64,000 bases of DNA from Psychrobacter sp. JCM 18901 (GTDB taxonomy: Bacteria > Pseudomonadota > Gammaproteobacteria > Pseudomonadales > Moraxellaceae), in the NCBI RefSeq assembly GCF_000586435.1, contig NZ_BAWH01000017.1, positions 16,307 through 80,306 on the forward strand, written 5' to 3'. Both the position numbers and the translations under genes were made by a program. The notes beneath the pieces were generated by a model. It searched no databases and was not told the DNA's origin. It saw nothing but the letters and a program-made list of their open reading frames with translations. Position 1 is the stretch's first letter. Each line of letters begins with the position of its first letter. Of the stretch, positions 27,849 through 38,148 are shown piece after piece.

Positions 27849-29959
27849 ATGACATTAGCTTCTCAAGCAGCAACGGTTTCAGATTCATCGATATCGTCAT
27901 CCTCATCAACGTCATCGAAACATTTATCATCACCACTGAATCAGCCACCGAATCAACCCGATTCCCAGACTTCTTTGTTTGCCAGTATGTCTTGGCGACT
28001 ATGGGCCATGCTCATCGGATTAGCGGCTTTGTCGTTATGGAGTAGTTGGGCGCTGCTAGATCAGCAGTGGACGCGCCCACTGAGTGACTTGCTTATACCA
28101 AGCTCGCAATTGGATATTGCCAGTATGGCGATACAGCTGCATCTAGTGGCGACCAGCGTGGTGGCGTTGTTGGCTGGCGGGCTATTAGGCGTGGTCAGTA
28201 TTTTACTACAGCAATTGGTAAAAAACCCCTTAGCATCAGATACCACGCTAGGTGTGGGCGTGGGTGCACAGTTGGCCATGCTTATTGTCACGTTATTTTT
28301 GCAAGCTTGGCTATTTATGGCGGACTTTATGTAGCCTTTGTAGGAGCTATCATTAGTATGGGTCTGGTATTTGCCTTATCATCACCCAGTCGATTTAATC
28401 CATTGATTTTAATATTGGCCGGTTTGGTGGTCAATATTTTGCTGGCCGCAGTAGCCAATGTACTGGTGTTGTTTTTTGCTGAGCGTAGTAATGGCATGCT
28501 GTCGTGGGCGGCTGGGTTTTTGGCACAAAACAGCTGGCATACCAGTATCGCGTTAGTTATCACTGCTATTTTGATGGCGGTCGTATGTCTGCCACTATTG
28601 AAACCATTAACGCTAATGAGTCTAGATGACACGCAGGCCAAACGTTTGGGTGTGCCTATTAATGGGATTCGTGCACTTGTCGTATTGGTTGTTGCCGTTG
28701 TGACTGCTCTAGTGATTAGTGAAGTTGGCTTGATTGGTTTCATTGGTCTTGGTGCAGCAAGCTTGGTCAATGCGCTGGGCATCTCTGCTATTGGTAAGCG
28801 TTTGGCCACTGCCTTTGGGTTGGGGGCGCTGCTGTTATTATTGACTAGCAATGTCGCGTTACTGCTTGAGCCGATACTGGATATGCAGATTCCAGCTGGT
28901 GCCATGACAGGTATCTTGGGTGCACCGCTGATTATTTGGCTGATTTTGCGTCAGCGCCGCGCGCGGATAGAGACAGTGACGCCTATGCTTGCGGGTAAAC
29001 ATACATCCATTGCATTTTGGCGATGGGGCGTTGGTGTACTTGCTGTCATCATGTTGGCTTGTTTATTTGTACAAGATATCAATGGTTGGGGGCTCAGTAC
29101 GGACTGGGCACTCACGCAGCAGTACCGCTTACCTCGTAGTTTGAGTGCTGCTGCCACAGGCTTGATGTTAGCAGTCGCCGGTGTGCTACTGCAAACATTA
29201 ACGCGTAACCCTATGGCCAGTCCTGAGGTGCTAGGTGTCAGTTCAGGCGCTGCATTGGGGGTTATTTTAGGGTTTTTATTATTACCAAGTTTAGGGCTAT
29301 CTGCGGGAGCAGGGACGTTGCTAATTTCAGGACTGTCAGGGGCGATGGCCGTGCTGCTATTGATTATTTGGCTAGCACGCAGGGTCAGCTCAGGTTATTT
29401 ATTGTTAGTAGGTATAGGCATTGCCGCCATGATGGATGGGGTGATGCATATGGTCAAGCTTTCAGGAGATCCGCGTCTAGAAGCGATGCTCAGCTGGCTG
29501 TCAGGGACAACTTATAGCGCTCAGCCCAGTACGGTATGGTATCTCATTGGCATTGCCGCTATCTTATTTGTACTCAGTCTATTGCTGGTTAAGCCTTTGC
29601 GAGTTCTTGGGCTAGGTACAGGTGTGGCGCGTAATTTAGGTGTGGCGGTTACGCCAGTGACTTTGTCGTTATTGGCATTAGTAGCAGCACTTAGTACGGC
29701 CAGCACGCTTGCCGTTGGCCCGTTGAGTTTTATTGGTTTGATGGTGCCGCATTTGGCTATTTCACTGGGAGCTGTGAAGCTTGAACGACAATTGCCACTA
29801 GCTGCACTTTTAGGGGCAGGGGTAATGGTGATAGCGGATTGGATTGGCCGTTATGTTATTTTCCCTTATGAGCTGCCAGCTGGTACGATTGCTGCCATTA
29901 TCGGTGGTGGGTATTTCTTATGGCTCATTCGTAAGGTACCAGCCTCAGCAAAAAGGTAG
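27849..29959 (+). CDS. fhuB: Iron-siderophore ABC transporter permease, FhuB-like double permease, frameshifted
   Basis: This is a fused double FecCD-type permease of about 703 residues in the inner membrane. Both halves contain the family blocks: LVKNPLASDTTLGVGVGAQL in the first and QTLTRNPMASPEVLGVSSG in the second, with GLIGFIGL and VGPLSFIGLMVPHL in the cytoplasmic coupling regions. One G is missing at 28319-28320; restoring it joins AWLFMGGLYVAFVGA. The first 45 residues are Ser/Pro-rich and atypical. An ATG at 27772, overlapping the fhuD stop, opens a 26-codon frame just upstream; if another base is lost there, the true start could be that one. Confidence 0.82.
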
Positions 29960-30128
29960 CTCATGTCTGCAAGCATTGAATTTGAATAGCCGACAATTTT
30001 GACTTCATTCAGCAGAGGCTTATCTAACCTTATTTGATCAGTATTTTGATAAGAATAATGATGCTAAGTTTCAGCGAGATTGGATGACGTGCTCGGCAGG
30101 CTAGCAAAATAATAACTAGGAGCAAGTC

Positions 30129-30167
30129 ATGCCGACCATCACTCAATTTTATGGTGCCACTGCTTAA
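30129..30167 (+). CDS. Possible 12-residue leader peptide coupled to the MFS gene
   Basis: ATG at 30129 follows AGGAGC by seven bases and opens MPTITQFYGATA, whose TAA stop overlaps the MFS start (TAATG). The strong ribosome binding site belongs to this frame, not to the MFS start, so translational coupling is likely. Alternatively it is the true N-terminus of the MFS protein separated by a missing base. Confidence 0.45.
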   Translation: MPTITQFYGATA

Positions 30168-31651
30168 TGAGCAATGCCCCTATAAATAAGGCATCTACAA
30201 CTGAGTCGCCTATAAGCGAAGTCTCTCAGAGTAGTAGTGATGGCTTGACCGACAAACAAGTACAGCAGATATTACTGACATTACTACTCGGCGGTACGGT
30301 CGTCAGCTTTAGCAATAGTGCGCTCAATCCAGCGATTCCTGTCTTTATGTCGGTGTTTGATGTCGATATCGTGATGGGCGGCTGGGTGCTAAATGCTTAT
30401 GTCTTGGCCATGAGTGTGGGGCTGATGCTGAGTGGCTACTTAAACAAAAAGTTTCCGTTTAAGCATGTTTATTTGGCGGCAATTTTTGGATTTATGTTGG
30501 GCTCAGTTATTGGCATGCTGGCGTCTAGTATGAGCTTTGTCATTATTGCTAGGGCTATACAAGGACTGAGTGGCGGTCTGATTATCCCGCTGTCTATTGG
30601 TATGCTGTATCAGATTTATCCGCAGCAGCAGCACGGCAGAGTAATGGCGCTATGGGGCATTGTTATTATGATGTCATTAGCGTTTGGCCCTTTGGTCGGT
30701 GCTTACTTGGTTGAGCAGTTTGCGTGGTGGACACTGTTTGCCATTACCTTGCCACTCAGTGCGGCGGTCATGGCGATGGTGTGGTGGTTAATACCTGATA
30801 TGCGCTCACATGATAAAAAAAGCCCTTTCGATACCATTGGGTTTATCAGCTTACTCATTTGGCTGCTTGCGATGATGGTTTGGCTCAGCACGCTGAAAAT
30901 AGATTTTACTAGTGGATTATTCAGCAGTGAGGGCTTATTAAAGATAGCCACGTTGGGTTTATTATCTATTGGGTTTCTACTGTCCGCGATGGTTTGGTGG
31001 GCATATGAGCGGCGGCAGAAATATCCATTATTAAACGTGCGCTTGTTCAATAATAAAACCTATTTGCACAGTAATATCATCAGCATTAGCCAAACAGTCG
31101 GTTTGATGCTGTGTCTCTTGTTATTGCCCGTGGTGATACAAGATGTGATGGGCGAAAGTGCTTTATGGACAGGTATTGTCCTGATGGTCGCGACGCTCGT
31201 GGCCAGTATCACCACGCATTACGCTGGCAAAATGGTAGATAAGCAAGGTGCCCGAGGGATTGGCATCGTAGGAATTGCGATTAGTGCGCTGTCTACTTTG
31301 ATGCTGGCATGGTGCTTGTATCAGCCTACGCTTTGGCTATTAATGCTAATTATGAGTGTGCGAGGTATTGGGGTAGGTTTGGCGTATCTGCCGACCACTA
31401 CCGTTGGTTTTAGCAGCTTACCCAAAGACGCGGTCACTGAGGGAGCCGCACTCAATAATATCAGTCGCCGTATCATCTCTACCATCGTTATCACGTTGAC
31501 AACCCTTTATATCCATAGTCGAAGCGCGCAGCTACTAGCCGCAGGTAGTGATGTTGGCATAGCAAGCGCTATCCAAGAAATACTGGTGATAATCGCGTTG
31601 ATGCTATTGTTCACACTTCCTTCTGCCTGCAAATTACCCCGCGCGCCATAA
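30167..31651 (+). CDS. MFS drug/siderophore exporter, DHA2 (EmrB/QacA-like)
   Basis: This intact 494-residue inner-membrane proton antiporter has about 14 hydrophobic segments. The family blocks are NPAIPVFMSVFDVD (first helix), WVLNAYVLAMSVGLMLSGYL (motif A region), RAIQGLSGGLIIPLSIGML (motif C region) and RGIGVGLAYLPTT. It lies inside the siderophore-uptake locus, between fhuB and the TonB receptor, so export of a self-made siderophore or of a drug are both possible; no siderophore biosynthesis gene is in the window. ATG 30167 lacks its own ribosome binding site and overlaps the stop of a small leader frame. Confidence 0.82.
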   Translation: MSNAPINKASTTESPISEVSQSSSDGLTDKQVQQILLTLLLGGTVVSFSNSALNPAIPVFMSVFDVDIVMGGWVLNAYVLAMSVGLMLSGYLNKKFPFKHVYLAAIFGFMLGSVIGMLASSMSFVIIARAIQGLSGGLIIPLSIGMLYQIYPQQQHGRVMALWGIVIMMSLAFGPLVGAYLVEQFAWWTLFAITLPLSAAVMAMVWWLIPDMRSHDKKSPFDTIGFISLLIWLLAMMVWLSTLKIDFTSGLFSSEGLLKIATLGLLSIGFLLSAMVWWAYERRQKYPLLNVRLFNNKTYLHSNIISISQTVGLMLCLLLLPVVIQDVMGESALWTGIVLMVATLVASITTHYAGKMVDKQGARGIGIVGIAISALSTLMLAWCLYQPTLWLLMLIMSVRGIGVGLAYLPTTTVGFSSLPKDAVTEGAALNNISRRIISTIVITLTTLYIHSRSAQLLAAGSDVGIASAIQEILVIIALMLLFTLPSACKLPRAP

Positions 31652-32001
31652 CGATCAACTTCATAGTTGGGCAGCATGTAGATTACCGGTGTCAATGACG
31701 ATCTGCTTGAAGGCTTATCCCTTTTATCTATTTATTTGAACAAACTTTGAGACAAGCCGCTTATGTCACTGTCTAACCATTTCGCCAAATTTACCAAAGA
31801 AACGGACGGTAATTGCAGTAAGTCAGTCAACATGGTCACTCGCTACTTATAAAAATCTATTTGTAAATACTTATAGAAATAAAAATCATTATCATTTAGA
31901 ATATCATTCACAAAGTTAGTACATACAGTATTATTTGCTAAATATAACGCGTATCACTGTCCACCTATCCAACTAAGTGAAATAACCTAAGTGAAGTAAT
32001 T
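31652..32001. other. Intergenic stretch upstream of the TonB receptor
   Basis: About 350 bases with no credible gene; the only signal seen is the Fur-like box at 31884-31898. Confidence 0.5.
31884..31898. promoter_or_regulatory. Fur-box-like sequence upstream of the TonB receptor
   Basis: aatcattatcattta resembles half to two-thirds of a Fur box (ATCATTATCATT core) and lies 104 bases before the receptor start. Confidence 0.55.
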
Positions 32002-34387
32002 ATGAAAAGCCACCATCATGTTGCTCTATCTCTTCTTACCCTTTGTATCAGCCAGCAGTTATACGCCCAAACTAATACCAATTCAGTGCAAAGTGCATCA
32101 GGTGTGCAGGCCACCGCTGCGGCGACCCCGAATGCATCATCAAGCGATGTACCTAGTGTGACTTTAGATGCTATTACAGTTAGTGCCAATGCCAAAACAG
32201 GCACAGCGCTGGCACAGAAAATCAGTGAAATGCCTGCTGTCACGCAAGTGATTTATGAGGCGGACATTCAGGCGCAGGCGACAGGTAACCGCACAGTTGG
32301 GGACATCTTAGCCCAGCTCGTGCCCAGCTTGGCGTGAGCAGCGGCTCGGTTAGTAACTACGGCACGACCATGCACGGGCGTCCTGTACAGTATTTGCTAA
32401 ATGGCGTGCCATTATCTGGCTCGCGCAGTCTGTCACGCGAGCTAAACAGCATCGACCCTGAGCAAATTGAGCGCGTCGAAGTGCTCTCAGGTGCGACCAG
32501 CATCTATGGCGCGGGGGCAGCCGGCGGTCTGATTAATATTGTGACCAAATCGACGGCAGGCTATGGCTTGACAAGACAGACGCGCTTGGCATCAACAGCA
32601 GCCGCGAGTTTAAATCCGACTCGCTCGGCTATCATGTGGGACAAAGCATCGGCTACGGCGGCGAGCGCGTGTATGGTAATGTCGATGTAGACTACGAGAC
32701 ACAGGTGGCAAGTTTGACAGTCATGGCGACCGCATCAGCCTGATGCCAACCAAACCGACAACCAAGACACCGATACTATCAGCGTCAACGCCAACCTTGG
32801 CTTTGATATTAGCGATACCAAAACCATGAATCTTGCGGCGACTTATTATGACAGCGAGCAAGATACCGATTATGGCGTCGATTACGGCAATGATCTGTCT
32901 GTACTGCTAGTAAAAGGTACTATACCGTCACTACGTGCTATCGATGGCGCCAATATCGAAAACCAGCCCTACAATACCAAAAGCTCGGTCAACCTAAACT
33001 ACAATGACAGCGACTTTTTGGGTTCTAACTTAAGTCTGACAGGCTATTACCGTGACGAAAAGGCGCGCTTTTATCCGTCAGGAAAGCTTTTTAACAAACA
33101 AGCCCAAGAGGTATGGGTAAATAATGGCTTGACGGATGAAACAACCTTAGGAAAATTATTGGCTGCATCGGCTGTGGTTACTCAATCAGAAGCGGACATT
33201 GAGGTGATGGGATTGCGCGCCGCTATGCAGACTGAAACCGATGTTATGGGTAAAAATACCTTGTTCAGCTATGGCGCGGACTTTGAACGTGAAGAGAGTG
33301 AGCAGACCTATTATGGCCAAGACCTGACTACCTTCCTTGCAAGTAATGGCTTGACTTCAACAAGTAATGGTCTGAGCTATAACGGCGGACCAAAAACCAC
33401 TATCGATAAATGGGGCGCGTTCGTCAATGCCGATGTGGATATGACCGACAAATGGCACACCAGCGCTGGCGTGCGCTATCAAAACATCAAATCGGATACC
33501 GACCGTTTTGTGCCCATTTATGAACAGCTATTGGCGGATTATTTTGCGACCAATGGCATCAGTGATATTGCTGACGCTTACGGTATTGATTACGAAGCAG
33601 GCGCGGTTGAGGCGGGTAGCAGTAAGCACGACAAAGTGCTGTTTAACCTTGGTACCAGCTATCAGTTGACCGATGACGACCAAGTCTTTGCTAACTTCTC
33701 GCAAGGCTTTACCACGGCTGACGTGCAGCGCGCCTTACGTGACGTGCGCGCTGGATTTGTGGTCAACTCAGACAATATTCAGCCCATTTCTATCAATAAC
33801 TACGAGCTGGGCTGGACAGGTACGCGCGGTGATACCAGCGCAAAGGTTAGCGGTTTTTATAACGACTCAGACAAAACCGTGCGCTTTACCAACGACTATA
33901 CCGTCGAAGTCGTCGATACGGACGAACGTATTTACGGCGCTGAAGCCTCGCTCACGCATGATTTAAACAAAGACTGGCAAGTAGGCGGCAGTGTTGCTTA
34001 TACCCGCGGGCAATACAAAAAAAAGACGGCGACTGGCTGGAGCTGGATGCAGTACGCCTGACGCCACTCAAAGGCACGGCATACGCGCAGTATAACTTTA
34101 GCGAAGGCAGTAACATTCGCTTGCAAGCGCTGGCAGTCGGCGGTAGCGACAAGGCTTATAAAGACCAACAGAACGACCCAGACGCGAGTGCGCAGCCATT
34201 GACAGGCTATGCGACCTTTGATGTGCTTGGGCAAGTCAAATTACCTGTCGGACGTATGGGCTACGGCGTGTATAATATCTTAAACAAAGACTATCAGACC
34301 GTGTATCATCAAACGACCTTTGGCGATTTAAACCGCTTACCTGCTTCAGGGACAACTTACGGCTTGAGCTATACCGTGGATTACTAA
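32002..34387 (+). CDS. TonB-dependent siderophore receptor, frameshifted five times
   Basis: This outer-membrane receptor of about 795 residues starts with a signal peptide (HHHVALSLLTLCISQQLYAQ). The plug domain contains the TonB-dependent pattern RTVGDILAQLVPSLG, RPVQYLLNGVPL and IERVEVLSGATSIYGAGAAG, which resembles ferric-siderophore receptors. The barrel ends in GLSYTVDY with a terminal aromatic. Lesions: one G missing at 32331-32332, 32586-32587 and 32704-32705; one C at 32739-32740; and an eight-A run at 34017-34024 where six (QYKKDGDWLELDAV) or nine fit. It is the outer-membrane partner of the FhuCDB-type importer. Start ATG at 32002. Confidence 0.82.
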
Positions 34388-34403
34388 AAAGCGTCACGCA
34401 TTA

Positions 34404-34447
34404 AAAAACCCTTCATGCTATGAAAATTTAGCGTGAAGGGTTTTTTT
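34404..34447 (+). terminator. Intrinsic terminator of the TonB receptor gene
   Basis: aacccttcatgcta pairs with tagcgtgaagggtt around a loop and is followed by seven T, 17 bases after the stop codon. Confidence 0.85.
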
Positions 34448-34580
34448 AATGTTCATAACTCTCTAAATCATTCATCTGCTCCAAGAGTATTTGCTAGCGT
34501 TTCCAACTTCACGCTTTATCAGGTGTAAAATTCTTCTTTAGTATTTTATGATTGACTTATAGCGTATCAATGCTAATCTA

Positions 34581-34690
34581 AGCACTCTTTGGGGAGTAGC
34601 CTGCTTTCGTACTGCGAAAGCGTTCGTATCAACATACTTGGCCACATGCCATGGTGCGAACACCTCTCGGTTGGCGAGACCATCGATATA
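34581..34690 (+). ncRNA. yybP-ykoY (manganese) riboswitch
   Basis: The leader of mntP carries the hallmark segments of the yybP-ykoY aptamer: ggggagtagcc at 34591, an aacatacttg segment in the middle and the conserved ctcggttggcgagacca near 34666-34682. E. coli mntP has the same riboswitch in its leader, where Mn2+ binding raises expression. The expression platform between 34690 and the start at 34754 is probably the GC-rich stretch near 34702. Confidence 0.8.
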
Positions 34691-34753
34691 TCTACACTGC
34701 AGGTCGGGGGTGTGGCTATGTCGTGGACTCTATACTCGACCAGAGAAAATCAC

Positions 34754-35329
34754 ATGAATCCTATCGCACTTCTATTACTTGCTTTTTCTATGTCTACGGA
34801 TGCCTTTTCTGTGGCAATCAGTAAAGGAGCAATTCTTAAAAACCCTCGTTTTACCGAAGCCTTCAGAATGGGTGTTATTTTTGGCACCATTGAAGCGATC
34901 ACGCCGATTATTGGTTGGTTAATTGGTCACTCTGCCACATCCTTTATAGATGCGTCTTTTATTGAGGCATGGGATCATTGGGTCGCGTTTGTCATACTTT
35001 TTACGCTCGGTCTGCACATGCTGTATGAGGGACTGAAGCCAAGTGATGAAACGGCAGAAGTGCTATCGAGACATTCTTTTTTCAAACTTGCTTTGACTGC
35101 ATTTGGTACCAGCATCGATGCCATGGCTGTCGGTGTGAGCCTAGCATTTGTAAAGGTCAATATTTTGCTGGCGGCAGGTCTAATTGGTCTAGCGACTACG
35201 ATAATGGTCACTCTAGGGGTGATGTTAGGAAAGGTGTTGGGCTCCATAATCGGTCACAGAGCTGAAATATTTGGTGGTGTGATGCTAATTGCAATCGGTA
35301 CATGGATTTTATTCAGCCATCTTCAATGA
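34754..35329 (+). CDS. mntP: Manganese efflux pump MntP
   Basis: This intact 191-residue inner-membrane exporter protects against manganese excess. Six hydrophobic segments form two repeats, each with the conserved acidic motif: [16 protein letters not shown] near the N-terminus and [17 protein letters not shown] in the second half. ATG 34754 is chosen because upstream in-frame codons fall in the riboswitch. Regulation by the yybP-ykoY element at 34581-34690 fits the function. Confidence 0.92.
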   Translation: MNPIALLLLAFSMSTDAFSVAISKGAILKNPRFTEAFRMGVIFGTIEAITPIIGWLIGHSATSFIDASFIEAWDHWVAFVILFTLGLHMLYEGLKPSDETAEVLSRHSFFKLALTAFGTSIDAMAVGVSLAFVKVNILLAAGLIGLATTIMVTLGVMLGKVLGSIIGHRAEIFGGVMLIAIGTWILFSHLQ

Positions 35330-35418
35330 TTATATACAAACTGTCTACTACGAACAGACAGTCATTACGTGTATAGATCTGTTACTGACTTTTGGATGTA
35401 GAAAACCTGTTTACCTAA

Positions 35419-35452
35419 GAAAAGCCTATCTATATTAATAGTTAGGCTTTTC
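35419..35452. terminator. Hairpin downstream of mntP
   Basis: aaaagccta pairs with ttaggctttt around a short AT loop, about 90 bases after the mntP stop. Nothing else is seen in 35330-35668 apart from the hairpin at 35621. Confidence 0.65.
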
Positions 35453-35620
35453 GGGTCTAAAACTAGTACATTACGCTGTAGCAGTTCGTAAAAGGTCTGA
35501 AAAACACAGCACTACAAAATTATCAATAATTATCCGTTGTCAGCGAAGAGGCTTGAATAAAGTGCCTATATCTATGCTTATACACATAGTTGTTATTTAC
35601 TAAAAAAACAACAGACAATA

Positions 35621-35653
35621 AAAAGACCTCCAATCTCTTGAAGGTCTTTTTTT
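35621..35653. terminator. Terminator at the 3' side of the tRNA gene
   Basis: aaaagacctccaa and ttgaaggtcttttttt form a hairpin with T runs on both strands. It lies 16 bases beyond the CCA end of the minus-strand tRNA. Confidence 0.75.
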
Positions 35654-35668
35654 ATTAAAACTTAAATA

Positions 35669-35745
35669 TGGTGGGCCCAGTAGGACTTGAACCTACGACC
35701 AAAGGATTATGAGTCCTCTGCTCTAACCAACTGAGCTATGGGCCC
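35669..35745 (-). tRNA. tRNA with CAU anticodon (Ile2 or elongator Met)
   Basis: A complete cloverleaf of 77 bases reads on the minus strand from gggcccatagctcagttggt to an encoded CCA. The anticodon loop is CTCATAA, anticodon CAT. The acceptor pairs C4-G69 and C5-G68 (stem GGGCCCA) match the features that TilS uses in E. coli tRNA-Ile2, and the T-arm side (TTGGTCG…GTTCAAGTCC) is Ile2-like, so lysidine-modified tRNA-Ile2 is slightly favoured over tRNA-Met. Confidence 0.9.
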
Positions 35746-35840
35746 TAACGTTAGACGCACAATGATACCTGATTTTTTTAATTTTTCAAGTAAAAGATAG
35801 GCAGTAATCAAGATATTTTTTATTGAGCCATATTTTTGTA

Positions 35841-36652
35841 TTACAGGTGACCGCCAGCTATGGTTAGACTACGGCCTCCATCCACAGTGATAATCTCTCC
35901 TGTGACATAATTTGCCTGAACAAGGTATAGTACGCTATGAGCAACCTCATCAGGTTGGCCTATGCGCCGCATGGGGATAGCATTGATAATACTTTGTTGC
36001 TGCTCGTTATCAATAGCTTGGTCGCTAGTAGGGTCAGGTAAAATATTGACCCAGGTGCCACCCCATTAACCCGCACTTCTGGCGCCATCTCTAGCGCTAG
36101 CGACTGTACCATCATCCGATGTGCAGCCTTTGCCATGTTGTAGACAGTGTAGTTATTAAACGGTCTATCATGCGCGTGTATGTCCAATAAGCTAATAATG
36201 CAGCCTTGTTGTTGCCTAAGATAAGGTAATAGGGCTTGGCTCAGTAATAAAGGGGCTTTCGCGTTGGTCAAAAGCAACTCATCCCACTGTGCATGATTGA
36301 TACTACCGAGCGGGCTAGGATAAAACCGCGAAGCATTATGCACCAATACATCAAGCTGTCCAAACGCCTCTACGATATTTTTAACAAAGCTGTCTAAAGC
36401 TGCTTTATCATTAACTATTGTCAAGTCAGCAACGATAACTTTTGCACTATTAGCACGGATGTCGTTCAGATGGTCAGCCAAGTCATTAGCGTCTTGTTCA
36501 CTACGGTGACAATGAATGATGACGCGGTAACCTTGCCTATGAGCCGCTTTAACAATAGCCGCACCAATGCGCCTAGCACTACCTGTGACAAGCATCACTG
36601 GCGCTTGGTTATTGATATTTTCTGCTTGGTAGGCATTAGTTTCTTGGTCCAT
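35841..36652 (-). CDS. Short-chain dehydrogenase, pteridine-reductase-like, frameshifted
   Basis: This NADPH-dependent SDR of about 270 residues has the arginine-bearing nucleotide motif VTGSARRIGAAIV (T-G-x3-R-x-G) of pteridine reductases, NAS in VLVHNASRFYPS and the catalytic YNMAK with Asp in the preceding DIHAHDRPF in place of Ser, as in PTR1-type enzymes. It probably reduces dihydropterins. One base is missing in the C run at 36050-36052 (coding GGGG expected), after which the frame reads VNILPDPTSDQAIDNEQQQS and ends at 35841 with ITVDGGRSLTIAGGHL. It follows cca by 38 bases and may share its transcript. Confidence 0.78.
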
Positions 36653-36690
36653 AGCAATACTACTTTTTTTCTCTAAGGTGCTTGTCTATA

Positions 36691-37871
36691 TCATTCTTGC
36701 GCTTGCAAGTGTTCAATCCTGCTTTGTCGTAAGGCTGTACCAATAGCCGGGCCTTTAAGGTCTGGCGCAATGTCAGTCATACCGATGGCGTGAAAGCTGT
36801 TTAGTGCTAACATCATTTGGCGATGCTGTGTTGCTAGCTGTAACACATGACTGCACACTAGCAGTTGAGAGAGCTTGTCAGGCTCCTTATGCGCACCGCA
36901 GGCTTGGATAGATCGATTTTTTCAGCCGCATTTAGACTGTTTATTGTGCTTAGTTTGTCAGCTTGCTGAGCGAATAAAATTGCGAACTGAGTATGTGCTT
37001 TGGGGACTTTGGCTTTATTGCCGATAGCGTTAATATTTTTTATAGCGGTTGATACGTTAGAGGTAGACTCAGAGTTTTCGCTATTAAATAATGATGAAGA
37101 CAGGCTAGTCATTAATAGCGCCCAACGCTGTGATAAATTTAAATGCATCTGTCCTGCGAAATATAATGCTGTCTGCGCTGTTTCTCTTATTTGGACATTG
37201 TCCCAAGCATGATGCAAAGGCGCGAAATACTCTGTGAGTGCACCAATTTCAAACAGTTTTTGCCAATAGACTTGCGGTGATAGTTGCATAGTCGCACGGC
37301 TTGATTCTTGCCAGATACGCTCGGCGCTCAAGTGAGCCAGCTCTCCTGTATCAACCAATTGACGCATCAGCGTTAAAGTGTCATCCGCGATGGTAAAGCC
37401 CAAATCGTAGTAACGGCTATAGAAGCGTACTGTTCGAAGTACACGTAATGGGTCTTCATTAAAAGCACTGGACACATGACGCAATGTCTTACTTTTTAAG
37501 TCTTGTAGTCCGCCATAGTAGTCGATGACTTGTCCGTTAATCGGGGTATCATCGGTTAAGCTGGTAACTTCGATTGCCATCGCGTTGATGGTTAAATCAC
37601 GACGGCGCAAATCATCCTCTAGACTGACATCGGGACTGGCATGTACGCTAAAACCTTTGTAGCCTGAGCCTTGCTTGCGCTCTGTGCGTGCCAATGCATA
37701 CTCTTCATGACTGGTCGGATGCAAAAACACAGGAAAGTCAGCGCCCACTTGTTGAAACCCTGCATCAATCATCTCTGCCACAGTAGCGCCAACGACGACA
37801 AAGTCCTTATCCTTGATAGGGCGTTTAAGCAGTCGATCGCGTACAGCACCGCCTACGAGGTAAATTTGCAT
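36691..37871 (-). CDS. cca: CCA-adding tRNA nucleotidyltransferase, frameshifted
   Basis: This is the class II tRNA nucleotidyltransferase of about 393 residues that completes or repairs the tRNA 3' CCA end. The catalytic head is [15 protein letters not shown] with the metal motif KDKDFVVVG and the block [30 protein letters not shown] marks the neck. Like short gamma-proteobacterial versions it seems to lack the long HD tail. A single-base lesion at about 36908-36920 shifts the C-terminus; the following frame reads [17 protein letters not shown] and ends at 36691. It is an essential-type gene in a non-CCA-encoding context, so the lesion is probably an error. Confidence 0.85.
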
Positions 37872-37976
37872 AGAAGCCTCTTGTTATTATCGAGCTTTAT
37901 ATCATCAGCTCAATTTTTATAAATCAAAAAAACAGCCAATGCTCTATAAGTTGCATTGACTGGTTTTAGTATAGCA

Positions 37977-38010
37977 GAAGGGCTCTGTCAATGGATGACA
38001 GAGCCTTCTT
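37977..38010. terminator. Terminator downstream of maeB
   Basis: aagggctctgtca pairs with tgacagagccttctt around a six-base loop in the gap between cca and maeB, both on the minus strand. A weaker imperfect hairpin (cagccaatgc/gcattgactg) follows at about 37933-37962. Confidence 0.65.
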
Positions 38011-38148
38011 AATATAGTCAATCCTCTATAAATTGAGTATGGTGTCAGCCTCGCTAAGTCTACTATTTGTAGTACTTTCACTCAGCTTCCTTGTATCCAA
38101 ATTATATTGAACTGACTATAATGCATTCATAATGGGTATGATATATGA

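Noticed and set aside
28327..28905. Long minus-strand open frame opposite fhuB
   Set aside because: It mirrors the FhuB frame, has a biased Thr/Asn/Ala composition and no family features; it is a shadow of the real gene.
34589..34753. Possible N-terminal extension of MntP
   Set aside because: The codons fall inside the riboswitch, and MntP homologues begin at the ATG at 34754.
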